Positions 31,837 through 40,880 of a stretch of DNA of 64,000 nucleotides are shown in pieces. How positions within the stretch are numbered: the first letter of the stretch is position 1; every line of letters begins with the position of its first letter. The notes below the pieces were generated by a model. That model was not told the DNA's origin. It did not search any database and saw nothing but the letters and a program-made list of their open reading frames with translations. Both the position numbers and the translations under genes were made by a program. This DNA is from Paraburkholderia sp. BCC1884 (GTDB taxonomy: Bacteria; Pseudomonadota; Gammaproteobacteria; Burkholderiales; Burkholderiaceae), in the NCBI RefSeq assembly GCF_900996225.1, contig NZ_CAAJGL010000090.1:558001-622000 (forward strand), in the 5' to 3' direction.

Positions 31837-33045
31837 TCAGACCAGTTCGATACCCATGGCAGTCGCTTCGCCGCCGCCGATGCACAACGTCGCGACGCCG
31901 CGCTTCAAGCCGCGCTTTTTCAAGGCGCCGATCAGCGTGACGAGAATCCGCGCGCCCGAAGCGCCGATCGGATGGCCGAGCGCACAAGCGCCGCCATTCA
32001 CGTTGACCTTCTCGTGCGGCAGATGGTGTTCCTTCATCGCGGCCATCGTCACCACGGCGAACGCTTCATTGACTTCGTACAGATCGACTTCGTCAGCACG
32101 CCAGCCGTTCTTCTCGAACAGCTTGCGGAGCGCGCCGACCGGCGCGGTGGTGAACTTGGCGGGTTCCTGCGCGAAGGTCGAGTGACCGACCACGCGCGCG
32201 ATCGGCTCGACGCCGAGGCGTTTGGCGGTCGACTCGCGCATCATGACGAGCGCGGCCGCGCCGTCGGAAATCGACGACGAATTCGCGGCCGTCACCGTGC
32301 CGGTTTTGCTGAACGCGGGCTTGAGCGTCGGAATCTTGTCGAGGTTGGCTTTGAACGGCTGCTCGTCGTGATCGATGGTGACGTCGCCCTTGCGGCTTTC
32401 CACCTTCACGGGTGCGATTTCCCACGCGAACGAGCCGTCTTCGTTGGCGCGCTTCGCCCGGTTGAGCGACTCGATCGCGAAGGCGTCCTGCGCCTCGCGC
32501 GTGAAATCGAACGACGATGCGCACTCCTCGGCGAAGGTGCCCATCAGACGGCCTTTTTCGTAGGCGTCTTCGAGGCCGTCGTAGAACATGTGATCGATCA
32601 CCTGACCGTGGCCCATGCGCATGCCGCCGCGCGCTTTGGGCAGCAGGTAGGGCGCATTCGTCATGCTTTCCATGCCGCCCGCGACGATCACGTCGACCGA
32701 GCCTGCCGCCAGCATGTCGTGCGCGAACATCGCCGCGCGCATACCGGAACCGCACATCTTGTTGACGGTCGTGCTGCCGGTGCTCAACCGCAAGCCGGCG
32801 CCCAATGCCGCCTGTCGTGCCGGCGCCTGGCCGAGGCCAGCGGGCAGCACGCAGCCCATCACCACTTCGTCGATCTGTTCGGGTTTCAGACCCGCGCGCT
32901 GGACCGCCGCCTCGATGGCCACCGAGCCGAGTTGCGGCGCGGTCAGCGACGCGAAGTCGCCCTGAAAGGCGGCCATTGGCGTGCGGGCCACGCCCACGAT
33001 GACGATCGGATCAGTCTGTGTCGTGCTCATATTCGTCTCACTCAT
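31837..33045 (-). CDS. Acetyl-CoA C-acetyltransferase (thiolase II)
   Basis: 402 residues, biosynthetic/degradative thiolase that interconverts two acetyl-CoA with acetoacetyl-CoA. The acyl-accepting Cys is C98 in NKMCGSGMRAAM. VNVNGGACALGHPIGASGARILVTL gives the active His, and the final Cys is in LCIGGGEATAMGIE. All three catalytic elements are intact. The first ATG at 33045 overlaps the carbonic anhydrase stop by 8 bp; a second ATG at 33030 is possible. The gene lies in the operon MerR-aceK-carbonic anhydrase-thiolase-SDR. It may act in PHB metabolism or in ketone-body/branched-chain catabolism alongside mvaB elsewhere in the window. Confidence 0.95.
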   Translation of the reverse strand: MSETNMSTTQTDPIVIVGVARTPMAAFQGDFASLTAPQLGSVAIEAAVQRAGLKPEQIDEVVMGCVLPAGLGQAPARQAALGAGLRLSTGSTTVNKMCGSGMRAAMFAHDMLAAGSVDVIVAGGMESMTNAPYLLPKARGGMRMGHGQVIDHMFYDGLEDAYEKGRLMGTFAEECASSFDFTREAQDAFAIESLNRAKRANEDGSFAWEIAPVKVESRKGDVTIDHDEQPFKANLDKIPTLKPAFSKTGTVTAANSSSISDGAAALVMMRESTAKRLGVEPIARVVGHSTFAQEPAKFTTAPVGALRKLFEKNGWRADEVDLYEVNEAFAVVTMAAMKEHHLPHEKVNVNGGACALGHPIGASGARILVTLIGALKKRGLKRGVATLCIGGGEATAMGIELV

Positions 33046-33814
33046 GTTTTAGCTCCTTGATCACACCTTCGACGATTGCCGGCACGTCGCCGAGTTGAGC
33101 GGCGTCGGCGGTAATCATGTCGTTGTCTGCCTTGTGCGCGCCGCCGGCCGAGATGGCGCCCACACATTCCCTGTAAGTCGCATCCAGCGCGGCGGCGTCG
33201 TTGATCGTCATGCCGAGGTTGCGGACCTTGCCGTCATGCACGCCGTAGGCCCAGCCATGCACGGTCAGTTCCTGGCCACGCGCCCATGCGTCGTTGACGA
33301 TGGTCGTGCGGCACACGTTCACCACCTGTTCGATCGTGTTCAGTTCGACGAGGCGACGGTGACGCGCTTCGCCAAGCGGCCATTCTTCGATCAATGCGGC
33401 ATGTTTGGTACGCACGTCCTGCACGTGCGCCAGCCAGTTGTCCGCGAGACCCACGCGCCGGCCATGCAGCGCCGCGCCGACGCCCGAGCAGCCGTAGTGG
33501 CCGACCACCATGATGTGCTTGACCTTCAGCAGATCGACGGCGAACTGGATCACCGAGAGACAGTTCAGGTCCGTATGCACCACTACGTTGGCGATGTTTC
33601 TATGCACGAACACTTCGCCCGGCGGCAGGCCGATGATCTGGTTCGCCGGCACGCGCGAATCGGAGCAGCCGATCCATAGATACTCCGGCGTTTGCTGATG
33701 GGCGAGACGCGAGAAGTACTCGGGGTCCTCGGCGAGTTTGCGCGTGACCCACGCATCGTTGTTGTCGAACAGATGCGAGAGCGGGTTGTCGGAATTCGTC
33801 GTGTTCGTGTGCAT
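33038..33814 (-). CDS. can: Beta-class carbonic anhydrase
   Basis: 258-residue zinc enzyme hydrating CO2. Zinc ligands are C50 and H106/C109, with the catalytic dyad D52-R54 in IGCSDSRVPANQI. The VVGHYGCSGVGAA and LNTIEQVVNV blocks and the C-terminal VHGWAYGVHDGKV are typical of beta carbonic anhydrases. The start at 33814 gives the usual MHTNTTNSDNPLSHLF N-terminus, and the upstream part of the frame is unlike the family. The stop overlaps the thiolase start, so translation is coupled. Bicarbonate supply to carboxylases of branched-chain catabolism is a plausible reason for its position. Confidence 0.95.
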   Translation of the reverse strand: MHTNTTNSDNPLSHLFDNNDAWVTRKLAEDPEYFSRLAHQQTPEYLWIGCSDSRVPANQIIGLPPGEVFVHRNIANVVVHTDLNCLSVIQFAVDLLKVKHIMVVGHYGCSGVGAALHGRRVGLADNWLAHVQDVRTKHAALIEEWPLGEARHRRLVELNTIEQVVNVCRTTIVNDAWARGQELTVHGWAYGVHDGKVRNLGMTINDAAALDATYRECVGAISAGGAHKADNDMITADAAQLGDVPAIVEGVIKELKHE

Positions 33815-33875
33815 GGTGCGTGTGGGCGATGGCTCGACCGATTGACCGGCCGGTGTCGTTAGAAGTGCGCGGGCA

Positions 33876-35696
33876 TCATGCCGCGCGTACGCTGCGCGCG
33901 TCGACCTGTGCATCGGGATCGATATCGGCGAAACGTTGCGGATAACGGATGCAGAAGCGCTCGCTGCTGTCGTACGGGAAGAAGTCGGGCAATTCGCCTT
34001 TCAATAGATGATCCTTGTGCCGTTGCCAAAGCGCAGGATCGAAGAAGTCCGCGTGATGCTGCAGAAAGGCTCGGCGCACGCGTGGGTCACCGAGTAGAAA
34101 TGTGCCGTACGTCTCCGGGAAAATGTCGTGCGGGCCGACGGAATACCATGGCTCGCCCGACATTTCGTCTTCCTCGTTACGTGGCGCCGGCACTGCGCGC
34201 ACGTTGCAGTCGGTCAGATATTCGATTTCGTCGTAGTCGTAGAACACGACGCGGCCATGACGGGTTACACCAAAGTTCTTGTACAGCATGTCGCCGGGGA
34301 AGATGTTCGCCTGCATCAATTCCTTCACCGCATTGCCGTATTCGCGAATGCCGTGATCGACGTCGTCGTCGTTGCCGTTCTGCAGGAACAGGTTGAGCGG
34401 CACCATGCGTCGTTCGATGTACAGATGGCGGATCACCAGGTTGTCGCCATCGTATTCGATCAGCGAGGGCACTTCCTTTTCCAGTTCGCGCACGAGCACT
34501 TCGTCGAGTCGCGAGCGGGGCAGGGCGACGCTCGAATATTCGAGCGTGTCGGCCATGCGGCCCAGCCGATCGTGCCGCTTCACGAGTTGATACTTCTGCT
34601 TGATCTTCGCGCGCGTGGTTTCCTTCGGCGGCGGGAAGTTGTCCTTGATCAGCTTGAAGACGTACGGAAACGACGGCAGCGTGAACACCAGCATCACGAG
34701 GCCCTTGATGCCGGGCGCGACGATGAACTGATCGCTCGAATGCGACAGATGATGCAGCAGGTCGCGATAGAACAGGTTTTTGCCCTGCTTTTGCAGACCC
34801 ACCGATGTATAGATTTCCGCCTTCGGTTTGCCCGGCATGATGGTGCCGAGAAACTCCACGTAAGCGGACGGCACTTCCATGTCGACCAGAAAGTACGAAT
34901 GCGAGAAGCTGAAGATGATCAGCAACTGGTCGCGCTTCAGCAGCACCGTGTCGAGCACGAGCAAGCCGGGCTTCACGTGGCGTAACGGCACGGCGAACGG
35001 CAACAGCAGATCACCGTTGATGATGCGCCCGACGATATACGCCGACTTGTTCCGGTAGAACAGCGACGAAAGCACGTGAATCTGGAAATTGGGCGCTTCG
35101 TCGAATACGCCGAACGCATCGTGAATCGCCTGCATGACACAGCCGACGTCGCGCGTCAGGTCCTCGAATTGCGGCTCGAGCTGGAAGTTCGTGACGATGC
35201 GTTCGAGCGTCGCGGCGAGCCCGTCTTTACCGGGGTAGTACGCACGATAAGTCGGTTTCGCCGCCGGTTCGTCGTTCTCGATGTATTCGGTCGAGATCGC
35301 CGGACGCACGAAAATGAAATCGTTGTTGAAGTACGAACGGTGCAGGATCTTGCAACACACCGAATTGAAGAAGGTTTCGGCGCACTCGGGCTGACGGTGC
35401 GTGGTCAGCAGGCCAATGTAGTGCAGCTTGATCTGCTGCCAGACTTCGTCGTCGATATTCTCGGCGTCATATTCGTCTTCGAGCAGTTCGACACACTCCT
35501 GCACACGCTCGTCGTACGACGTGATGCGCTCGCGGGCGAGTGTCTGCAAGCCATGCCAGTCCGCCTTTTCGAAGAGCGTCTTGGCGTGGATCGCAGCGTC
35601 GCGAAAGATACGGTAGTGACGGTCGAATCCTTCGAGCATCGTCTGCGCGACGTCGAAGCCGATCTGCGACGACAGCAGTTTGGGGAAGTGATTCAT
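33876..35696 (-). CDS. aceK: Isocitrate dehydrogenase kinase/phosphatase
   Basis: 606-residue bifunctional enzyme that phosphorylates and dephosphorylates isocitrate dehydrogenase, switching carbon between the TCA cycle and the glyoxylate shunt; full length for the family. The N-terminal helical regulatory domain is about residues 1-310. The kinase-fold domain has the ATP-site block APGIKGLVMLVFTLPSFPYVFKLIKD, with the Gly-rich loop and Lys, and the catalytic/metal motif FYDYDEIEYLTDCN. The N-terminus MNHFPKLLSSQIGFDVAQTMLEGFDRHYR is normal. It sits 18 bp downstream of a MerR regulator and 61 bp upstream of carbonic anhydrase, an arrangement that puts AceK under the same control as acyl-CoA catabolism. 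Confidence 0.97.
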   Translation of the reverse strand: MNHFPKLLSSQIGFDVAQTMLEGFDRHYRIFRDAAIHAKTLFEKADWHGLQTLARERITSYDERVQECVELLEDEYDAENIDDEVWQQIKLHYIGLLTTHRQPECAETFFNSVCCKILHRSYFNNDFIFVRPAISTEYIENDEPAAKPTYRAYYPGKDGLAATLERIVTNFQLEPQFEDLTRDVGCVMQAIHDAFGVFDEAPNFQIHVLSSLFYRNKSAYIVGRIINGDLLLPFAVPLRHVKPGLLVLDTVLLKRDQLLIIFSFSHSYFLVDMEVPSAYVEFLGTIMPGKPKAEIYTSVGLQKQGKNLFYRDLLHHLSHSSDQFIVAPGIKGLVMLVFTLPSFPYVFKLIKDNFPPPKETTRAKIKQKYQLVKRHDRLGRMADTLEYSSVALPRSRLDEVLVRELEKEVPSLIEYDGDNLVIRHLYIERRMVPLNLFLQNGNDDDVDHGIREYGNAVKELMQANIFPGDMLYKNFGVTRHGRVVFYDYDEIEYLTDCNVRAVPAPRNEEDEMSGEPWYSVGPHDIFPETYGTFLLGDPRVRRAFLQHHADFFDPALWQRHKDHLLKGELPDFFPYDSSERFCIRYPQRFADIDPDAQVDARSVRAA

Positions 35697-35714
35697 GTCG
35701 ACCGTATGCTCCGC

Positions 35715-36119
35715 TCAAGCAGGCCTGGCCTCGCGTGCGCCGCTTTCGAGCAGCGCGCGCGCCTGGGTTTCGTATTGCGCGAGATCTTCGAGCGTCGCGT
35801 TCAGGTCTTCCAGTTGACGCTCCAGCACATCGCGATGACGTGCCACCGTGGCGAGGAAGGCGTGCAGTTGCGACACGGTGTCGGTGGGCGATTCATACAC
35901 GTCCAGCAGGTCGCGAATTTCCGACAACGTAAAACCGAGCCGCTTGCCCCGCAACGTCAGCTTCAGACGCGTTCGGTCTCGCCCCGAATAGACGCGCCGC
36001 AAGCCGCTCGATCCTTCTCGGCTTGGCGAGAGTAAACCCTGGTCTTCGTAAAAGCGGATCGCGCGCGGCGTGACGTCGAATTCCCGCGCGAGCTCGGTGA
36101 TCGTGTATTGCGTGTTCAT
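35715..36119 (-). CDS. MerR-family regulator (LiuR-like)
   Basis: 134 residues from the ATG at 36119. The N-terminal MerR winged helix is TITELAREFDVTPRAIRFYEDQGLLSPSREGSSGLRRVYSGRDRTRLKLTLRGKRLGFTLSEIRDLL, followed by a long antiparallel coiled-coil helix to about residue 115. No C-terminal cysteine cluster for metal sensing is present. This pattern matches LiuR, the regulator of leucine and fatty-acid catabolism in proteobacteria. It is the first gene of the operon with aceK, carbonic anhydrase, thiolase and SDR. A matching palindrome lies at 36171-36186 between this gene and the divergent MBL gene, consistent with autoregulation. Confidence 0.9.
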   Translation of the reverse strand: MNTQYTITELAREFDVTPRAIRFYEDQGLLSPSREGSSGLRRVYSGRDRTRLKLTLRGKRLGFTLSEIRDLLDVYESPTDTVSQLHAFLATVARHRDVLERQLEDLNATLEDLAQYETQARALLESGAREARPA

Positions 36120-36170
36120 CGGGGCATCCCATGGCCGGGCAGACATTCGGATTGGACGATAGAATCGACG

Positions 36171-36186
36171 TTTACGTTATCGTCAA
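36171..36186. promoter_or_regulatory. LiuR-like palindromic operator
   Basis: TTTACG (36171-36176) and CGTCAA (36181-36186) are inverse copies with one mismatch, around a 4-bp TTAT spacer. It sits about 50 bp upstream of the MerR gene and 120 bp upstream of the divergent MBL gene. It resembles the TTnACGT-type sites known for LiuR regulators, as far as I recall them. Confidence 0.6.
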
Positions 36187-36308
36187 CTTGAGTGGAACGC
36201 AACCACCGCAGTAACCCTGGCGCATCACGGCACGAACGTGCCGCAACCACGCTGACCGGCATCGCAAACCTCGCCTTGCCGGGCGGCCGACGGAGGAAGA
36301 CACCCACA

Positions 36309-37382
36309 ATGAATGCACTCGAACATCAACTCGACTACCCGTTCGGCGACACCTTGCCGGAAGCGGGCCACGCCATGGAAGTCGCGCCCGGCGTGTTCTG
36401 GCTGCGTATGCCGCTGCCTTTTGCTTTGGACCACATCAACCTCTGGCTGCTGCGTGACGAGATCGACGGTCAGCGTGGCTGGACGGTGGTGGACTGCGGC
36501 ATCACCTCGGACACGATCAAGCAGAACTGGGAGAAGGTGTTCGACTCGGTGCTCGACGGCCTGCCGGTCCTGCGCGTGATCGTCACGCATTGCCATCCGG
36601 ATCACATCGGCCTCGCGCACTGGATTTGCACGGGCGGCGACAAGCAGCGCTGGGACGTGCGGCTGTGGATGACGCTCGGCGAATACATGCAGGCACGCGT
36701 GATGGCAGCCGGCGACGGTTCGAACGCGGGCGGCGACGGCGCGGCGCGCCACTTCGCGCGGCACGGCGTGACGGACGAGGAATCGCTCGACAAACTGCGC
36801 AACCGCAAGAGCTATTACGCGAGCCTCGTACCGGCGATTCCTGGCCAATACCGTCGTCTGCGCGAGGGTGACGGCGTGACGATCGGCGGCGAGACCTGGC
36901 GTGTGGTGACCGGCTTCGGGCATTCGCCGGAACACTGCGCGCTGTTCTGCGAAAAGACCGGCGTCCTGATCTCCGGCGACATGGTGCTGCCGCGTATTTC
37001 GACCAACGTGTCGGTGTTCGATATGGAGCCGGAAGGCACGCCGCTCGCGCTGTATCTGGAATCGCTAGGTCGCTACGAGACGATGCCGGAGGACACGCTG
37101 GTGCTGCCGTCGCACGGCAAGCCGTTTCGCGGCGTGCGTACGCGTATCCGCCAGTTGCGCGAGCATCACGATGCGCGACTCGCCGAAGTGCGCGAGGCCT
37201 GCGCGCAGAAGCCGCAAAGCGCAGCGGATATCGTCCCGCTGATGTTCAAACGCCAACTCGACATCCACCAGATGACGTTCGCGATGGGCGAAGCGCTCGC
37301 GCATTTGCATCTGCTGTGGCTCGCGGGCGAGTTGAAGCGCACACAGGACGCGGATGGCGTGATCCGGTTCTCGCCGGCGTAA
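36309..37382 (+). CDS. MBL-fold metallo-hydrolase
   Basis: 357-residue metallo-beta-lactamase-fold enzyme. The zinc motif THCHPDH (H94, H96, D98, H99) is followed by FGHSPEHCAL, LISGDMVL and LVLPSHGKPF, which supply the other ligands. The C-terminal helical extension (RQLREHHDARLAEVREACAQKP, then a helix to the end) resembles acyl-CoA-thioester-associated hydrolases often found beside acyl-CoA catabolism genes. The ATG at 36309 follows GGAGGAAG; the extra upstream codons lack one. It is transcribed divergently from the MerR operon across the LiuR-like palindrome, so it is probably co-regulated. Substrate unknown. Confidence 0.9.
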   Translation: MNALEHQLDYPFGDTLPEAGHAMEVAPGVFWLRMPLPFALDHINLWLLRDEIDGQRGWTVVDCGITSDTIKQNWEKVFDSVLDGLPVLRVIVTHCHPDHIGLAHWICTGGDKQRWDVRLWMTLGEYMQARVMAAGDGSNAGGDGAARHFARHGVTDEESLDKLRNRKSYYASLVPAIPGQYRRLREGDGVTIGGETWRVVTGFGHSPEHCALFCEKTGVLISGDMVLPRISTNVSVFDMEPEGTPLALYLESLGRYETMPEDTLVLPSHGKPFRGVRTRIRQLREHHDARLAEVREACAQKPQSAADIVPLMFKRQLDIHQMTFAMGEALAHLHLLWLAGELKRTQDADGVIRFSPA

Positions 37383-37414
37383 GCGCTAACGCATCGACGT
37401 TAGCGTATCGATAA

Positions 37415-37451
37415 AAAAGCCCGGTTGCGTTCGTCACGCAACCGGGCTTTT
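37415..37451 (+). terminator. Strong intrinsic terminator after the MBL gene
   Basis: A 16-bp perfect stem, AAAAGCCCGGTTGCGT / ACGCAACCGGGCTTTT, with a 5-nt loop. A separate small hairpin (CGCTAACG / CGTTAGCG) lies just before it at 37384-37405. It could also end the convergent minus-strand binding-protein gene. Confidence 0.9.
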
Positions 37452-37490
37452 CTTATGGCCGCCCGTCGAGGCGGCTAAGTCGAAGCGATC

Positions 37491-39077
37491 TTACTGCACC
37501 GACACCGCGCCGAAGTTCTGCCGACCAAACGGACTCACGTGATAGCCGCTCACGTTGGTGCGCGTGATCGCTGCAGCGGTCGGATAACCCAGCGGAATCC
37601 ACAGCGCCTGATCGTGGATGATCTGCTGCGCCTGTTCGTAGGCTTTCGCGCGTTTGGCCTGATCGGCTGTCGCCTTACCGTCGGCGATCAGCTTGTCCAG
37701 ATCCTGGTCGCAGAAGCGCGCGAAGTTGATGCCCGATTTCACTGCATTGCAACTGAAGAGCGGCGAGAGGTAGTTGTCCGGATCGCCGTTGTCGCCGGCC
37801 CAGCCCATGAACAATGAATCATGCTGGCCTTGCTTGGCCTGCTTGATGAGCTCGCCCCATTCGATCACCTTCACGTCCGCCTTCACGCCGATCTTCGCGA
37901 AGTCCGCCTGCAGCAGTTCGGCGCCGGCCTTCGGATTCGGATTCAGCACGCTGCCGTTCGGACGCACCCAGATGGTCGTTTCAAAGCCGTTCGGATAGCC
38001 CGCGTCGGCGAGCAGTTTCTTCGCCTTGGCCGGATCGTACGGCCACGGTTTGACGGCCTTGTCGTAGCTCCACGTGTTCGGCGGATACGGATTCACGGCG
38101 GCGGTCGCAGTGTTGTCGAACACGGTCTTCAGATACGTGGTGCGGTCGAACGCCATGTTCAGTGCGGCACGGACCTTCTGGTTGTCGAGCGGCTTCTTCT
38201 GCGTGTTCAATGCGACGAACGCCGTCATGAAGGCGGGCGTCTGCACGATGGCGAGCGACTTGTCGGTCTTCGCGTCGGCGAGATCCTGCGGCTTCGGCGA
38301 GAGCGCGATCTGGCATTCGCCGGCCTTTACCTTCTGCGCGCGCACCGTGGCGTCCGGCGTGATCGCGTAGATCAGGCGGTCGATTTTCGGTTTCGGGCCC
38401 CAGTAGGTCGGGTTCACGTCGTAGCGGATCACGGCGTCTTTCGTGTAGCTCTTCAATTCGAACGGCCCGGTGCCGATCGGCTTGGCGTTCAGATCGACCT
38501 GCTTGCCGGCCTTGAGTAGCTGATCGGCGTATTCAGCCGAATAGATCGAAGCGAAACCCATGGTCAGGATCGAGACGAAGGTCGCGTCCGGTGCGTTCAA
38601 CTCGAATTTGACGGTGTTGTCGTCGACCTTGCTGATCGATTTGATGAGCTTGGGCAAGCCCATCGACTGCGCATGCGGGAAGCCGCTCGCGCCCGCCACC
38701 TTGTGCCACGGATTGTTGTCGTCGAGCATGCGCTCGAACGTGAAGACGACGTCGTCGGCATTCAGCGCGCGGGTCGGCTTGAAGTAGTCGGTGGTCTGGA
38801 ATTGCACGTTCGGACGCAGATGGAACGTGTAGGTGAGGCCGTCGGCGCTCACCTCCCACTTGTCGGCGAGCGAGGGCACTACTTTTTTCGCGGCTTCGTC
38901 GTACGACACCAGCGAGTTGAAGATCACATCGGCTGACGCATTGGTCGTGACGAGTGAGTTGAACTGCACGACATCGAAACCGTCGGGGCTCGACTCGGTA
39001 CAGACGGTCAGCGGTTTGGCGAGCACGAGCGCGGGCGCCGTGAACAGTACGGCGGCTGCGAGCAGTTTGAAGCGCAT
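37491..39077 (-). CDS. Dipeptide/peptide ABC transporter periplasmic binding protein (DppA-like)
   Basis: 528-residue family-5 solute-binding protein. It has a signal peptide (MRFKLLAAAVLFTAPALVLA) and a mature start KPLTVCTESSPDGFDVVQFN. The long peptide-binding family blocks are TRALNADDVVFTFERMLDDNNPWHKV, KPIGTGPFELKSYTKDAVIRYDVNPTYWG and FMGWAGDNGDPDNYLSPLF. The gene starts at 39077 after GGGAGATCCT. No permease or ATPase genes follow, so it is an orphan of a DppABCDF-type system, whose other components should lie elsewhere. It probably binds di/tripeptides or a related ligand. Confidence 0.93.
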   Translation of the reverse strand: MRFKLLAAAVLFTAPALVLAKPLTVCTESSPDGFDVVQFNSLVTTNASADVIFNSLVSYDEAAKKVVPSLADKWEVSADGLTYTFHLRPNVQFQTTDYFKPTRALNADDVVFTFERMLDDNNPWHKVAGASGFPHAQSMGLPKLIKSISKVDDNTVKFELNAPDATFVSILTMGFASIYSAEYADQLLKAGKQVDLNAKPIGTGPFELKSYTKDAVIRYDVNPTYWGPKPKIDRLIYAITPDATVRAQKVKAGECQIALSPKPQDLADAKTDKSLAIVQTPAFMTAFVALNTQKKPLDNQKVRAALNMAFDRTTYLKTVFDNTATAAVNPYPPNTWSYDKAVKPWPYDPAKAKKLLADAGYPNGFETTIWVRPNGSVLNPNPKAGAELLQADFAKIGVKADVKVIEWGELIKQAKQGQHDSLFMGWAGDNGDPDNYLSPLFSCNAVKSGINFARFCDQDLDKLIADGKATADQAKRAKAYEQAQQIIHDQALWIPLGYPTAAAITRTNVSGYHVSPFGRQNFGAVSVQ

Positions 39078-39290
39078 AGGATCTCCCATAACAAGCGCAG
39101 TCAGGCAGTGCGTCTGGTTGTGTTTATGTTCCGTTGACGAAGGCGGCCGGCGTGGCCGCCGTGTTCATTGTGATACGTTTCCGGCGCTGACGCATGGGCC
39201 CGGTGAGCCAGCCAGTAAGCGCGTCGGCCTTCGCGAAAGCTTATCGAAGGGTCGTTGCGACGACAACAACTTAATCTACATATGGATATG

Positions 39291-39332
39291 GCTGGCCCGT
39301 TTGGGCTGGCCCATCTGGGCTGGCCCATTGGG
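39291..39332. repeat. Three imperfect 14-bp tandem repeats in a 372-bp gap
   Basis: GCTGGCCCGTTTGG, GCTGGCCCATCTGG and GCTGGCCCATTGGG are consecutive. They lie in the 39078-39449 intergenic stretch, between the peptide-binding protein (minus) and the SDR (minus). I see no gene in this stretch. AT-rich DNA at about 39250-39290 may hold the binding-protein promoter. Confidence 0.85.
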
Positions 39333-39449
39333 GCCGTGCGTGCGCCTGCGCCGTGCTCACGATCGAAGATCGCGCCAGGAGAGCCTGCCAGGTCTGTAGA
39401 GAGATGACGACCCTGTGCGGCAGCATCGTCCGCGACATGGCCGCTGCGG

Positions 39450-40226
39450 TTATTCCGTCACGGTGCCGCGCGGCTTGCGCGGCGCGCGTTCAAAGGCGCG
39501 ATCGTAGAGCCAGCGCGGCAGCACATGCAGCAACTTTGCCACGATGCCCATCTGCCATGGAAACACCGCGAACGCCGTGCGCCGCTCGATGGCCTGCGCG
39601 ACTTTCACCGCGAAGCGGTCGGCGTCCATCAGGAACGGCATGGTGTACGGATTGTGCTCGGTCATAGGCGTGCGAATGTAGCCCGGCGCGATGGTGACCA
39701 CGCCGACGTCGTGCGGCCGCATTTCGACGCGCAACGCTTCCAGATACTTGAGCGCCGCCGACTTCGACGCGCTGTACGCGCCCGAACCCGGCAGGCCACG
39801 TACCCCGGCCACGCTGGCGATGCCGACCAGCGTGCCGCGCCGTGCCGCGACCATGGCGGCGGCGAACGGCTCGAAGGTGGCGACCATGCCGAAGTAATTG
39901 ATATCCATCACTTCGCGGAAGGTGCGCAAGTCGCTCTCACCCGTGACCGCGCCGCGGCTGATGCCCGCATTGGCGATGACGACATCCGGCAAGCCGTGCT
40001 GCGCGATGAACTGCGCGGCAGCTTCGGCCAGCGCTTCGGCGTCGCGAACGTCGACGGAATAGATCGAGATGGAACTGTGCGGATGGGACTGCTGGAAGGC
40101 GGCGAGGGCGTCGCCACGGCGGGCGACGAGGCCGAGAATCGCGCCGCGCTGCACGTATTCGGTAGCGAGCGCGAGGCCAATACCGCTCGACGCGCCGGTA
40201 ATGAAAACCTTCAGGGGTGAACTCAT
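39450..40226 (-). CDS. Short-chain dehydrogenase/reductase
   Basis: 258-residue SDR oxidoreductase. The nucleotide-binding motif is KVFITGASSGIGLALATEYV at the N-terminus. VIANAGISRGAV corresponds to NNAG, the catalytic Ser block is VGIASVAGVRGLPGSG, and YSASKSAALKYLEAL has the active Tyr and Lys. The tail is basic and hydrophobic (GIVAKLLHVLPRWLYDRAFERAPRKPRG), suggesting membrane association, as in several bacterial SDR lipoid oxidoreductases. Substrate unknown. It lies 15 bp downstream of the dsbA stop on the same strand; the dsbA-SPOR-argS neighbourhood is common in Burkholderia. Confidence 0.92.
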   Translation of the reverse strand: MSSPLKVFITGASSGIGLALATEYVQRGAILGLVARRGDALAAFQQSHPHSSISIYSVDVRDAEALAEAAAQFIAQHGLPDVVIANAGISRGAVTGESDLRTFREVMDINYFGMVATFEPFAAAMVAARRGTLVGIASVAGVRGLPGSGAYSASKSAALKYLEALRVEMRPHDVGVVTIAPGYIRTPMTEHNPYTMPFLMDADRFAVKVAQAIERRTAFAVFPWQMGIVAKLLHVLPRWLYDRAFERAPRKPRGTVTE

Positions 40227-40241
40227 TCCGGCGCCTCGGCT

Positions 40242-40880
40242 TTACATCTTCTTGGCGCGGATTTGCGTCACCAGGTAGTCGAGCACCTGGATCGTGCCCG
40301 GCAGGCTGTTGGTCGTGGCCGGGCCGGTTTCATACTTGCCCTGCACGGCCAGCGTCGGCACGCCGTCGATCTTGTAGTCGTCCAGCAGCTTCTTGTCCTT
40401 CTGCAGCGCGCTTTGCGTCGAGAACGAGTTGTACGCGTCCATGTACTTCTTCGGATCCACGCCGTTCTTTGCGAGGAACTTGGCCTGATCTTCCGGCGTC
40501 AGCAGATAGTCTTTGTTGACGTGGATTTCGTTGAAGACCTTCGGCGTGAGTTGCGTGGCCAGACCGAGTGCGTCGAGCGCGTGGTACATCTTCGAATGCG
40601 GGATGAAGTCGTCGCGGAAGGCCACCGGCACGCGCTTGAACACCACGTCCGGACCTTGCTTCTTCACCCATGCTTCGAGGTAGGGGTTGAATTCATTGCA
40701 GTGCGGGCAGCCGTACCAGAAGAATTCGGTGACTTCGATCTTACCGGCGGGCTCGTCGGTCGGCTGCGGCGTGGACAGCACGGTGTAGTCCTTGCCCGAT
40801 ACCGGTGCGGCCGGCGATGCCTGTGCCGTTGCGGCGACGAGGCCCAGCGAGAGGAACAGAATGCTCAGCAGTTTTTTCAT
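40242..40880 (-). CDS. dsbA: Thiol:disulfide interchange protein DsbA
   Basis: 212-residue periplasmic oxidase that introduces disulfide bonds into exported proteins. Signal peptide MKKLLSILFLSLGLVAATAQA. The thioredoxin-like active site CPHC is at 58-61 in EFFWYGCPHCNEFNPYLEAW, with the cis-Pro loop GVPTLAVQGKY. The inserted helical domain is present (residues about 85-165). The ATG at 40880 is preferred to the one five codons upstream because it begins the signal peptide normally. It is followed 15 bp later by the SDR gene and preceded by the SPOR gene. Confidence 0.95.
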   Translation of the reverse strand: MKKLLSILFLSLGLVAATAQASPAAPVSGKDYTVLSTPQPTDEPAGKIEVTEFFWYGCPHCNEFNPYLEAWVKKQGPDVVFKRVPVAFRDDFIPHSKMYHALDALGLATQLTPKVFNEIHVNKDYLLTPEDQAKFLAKNGVDPKKYMDAYNSFSTQSALQKDKKLLDDYKIDGVPTLAVQGKYETGPATTNSLPGTIQVLDYLVTQIRAKKM

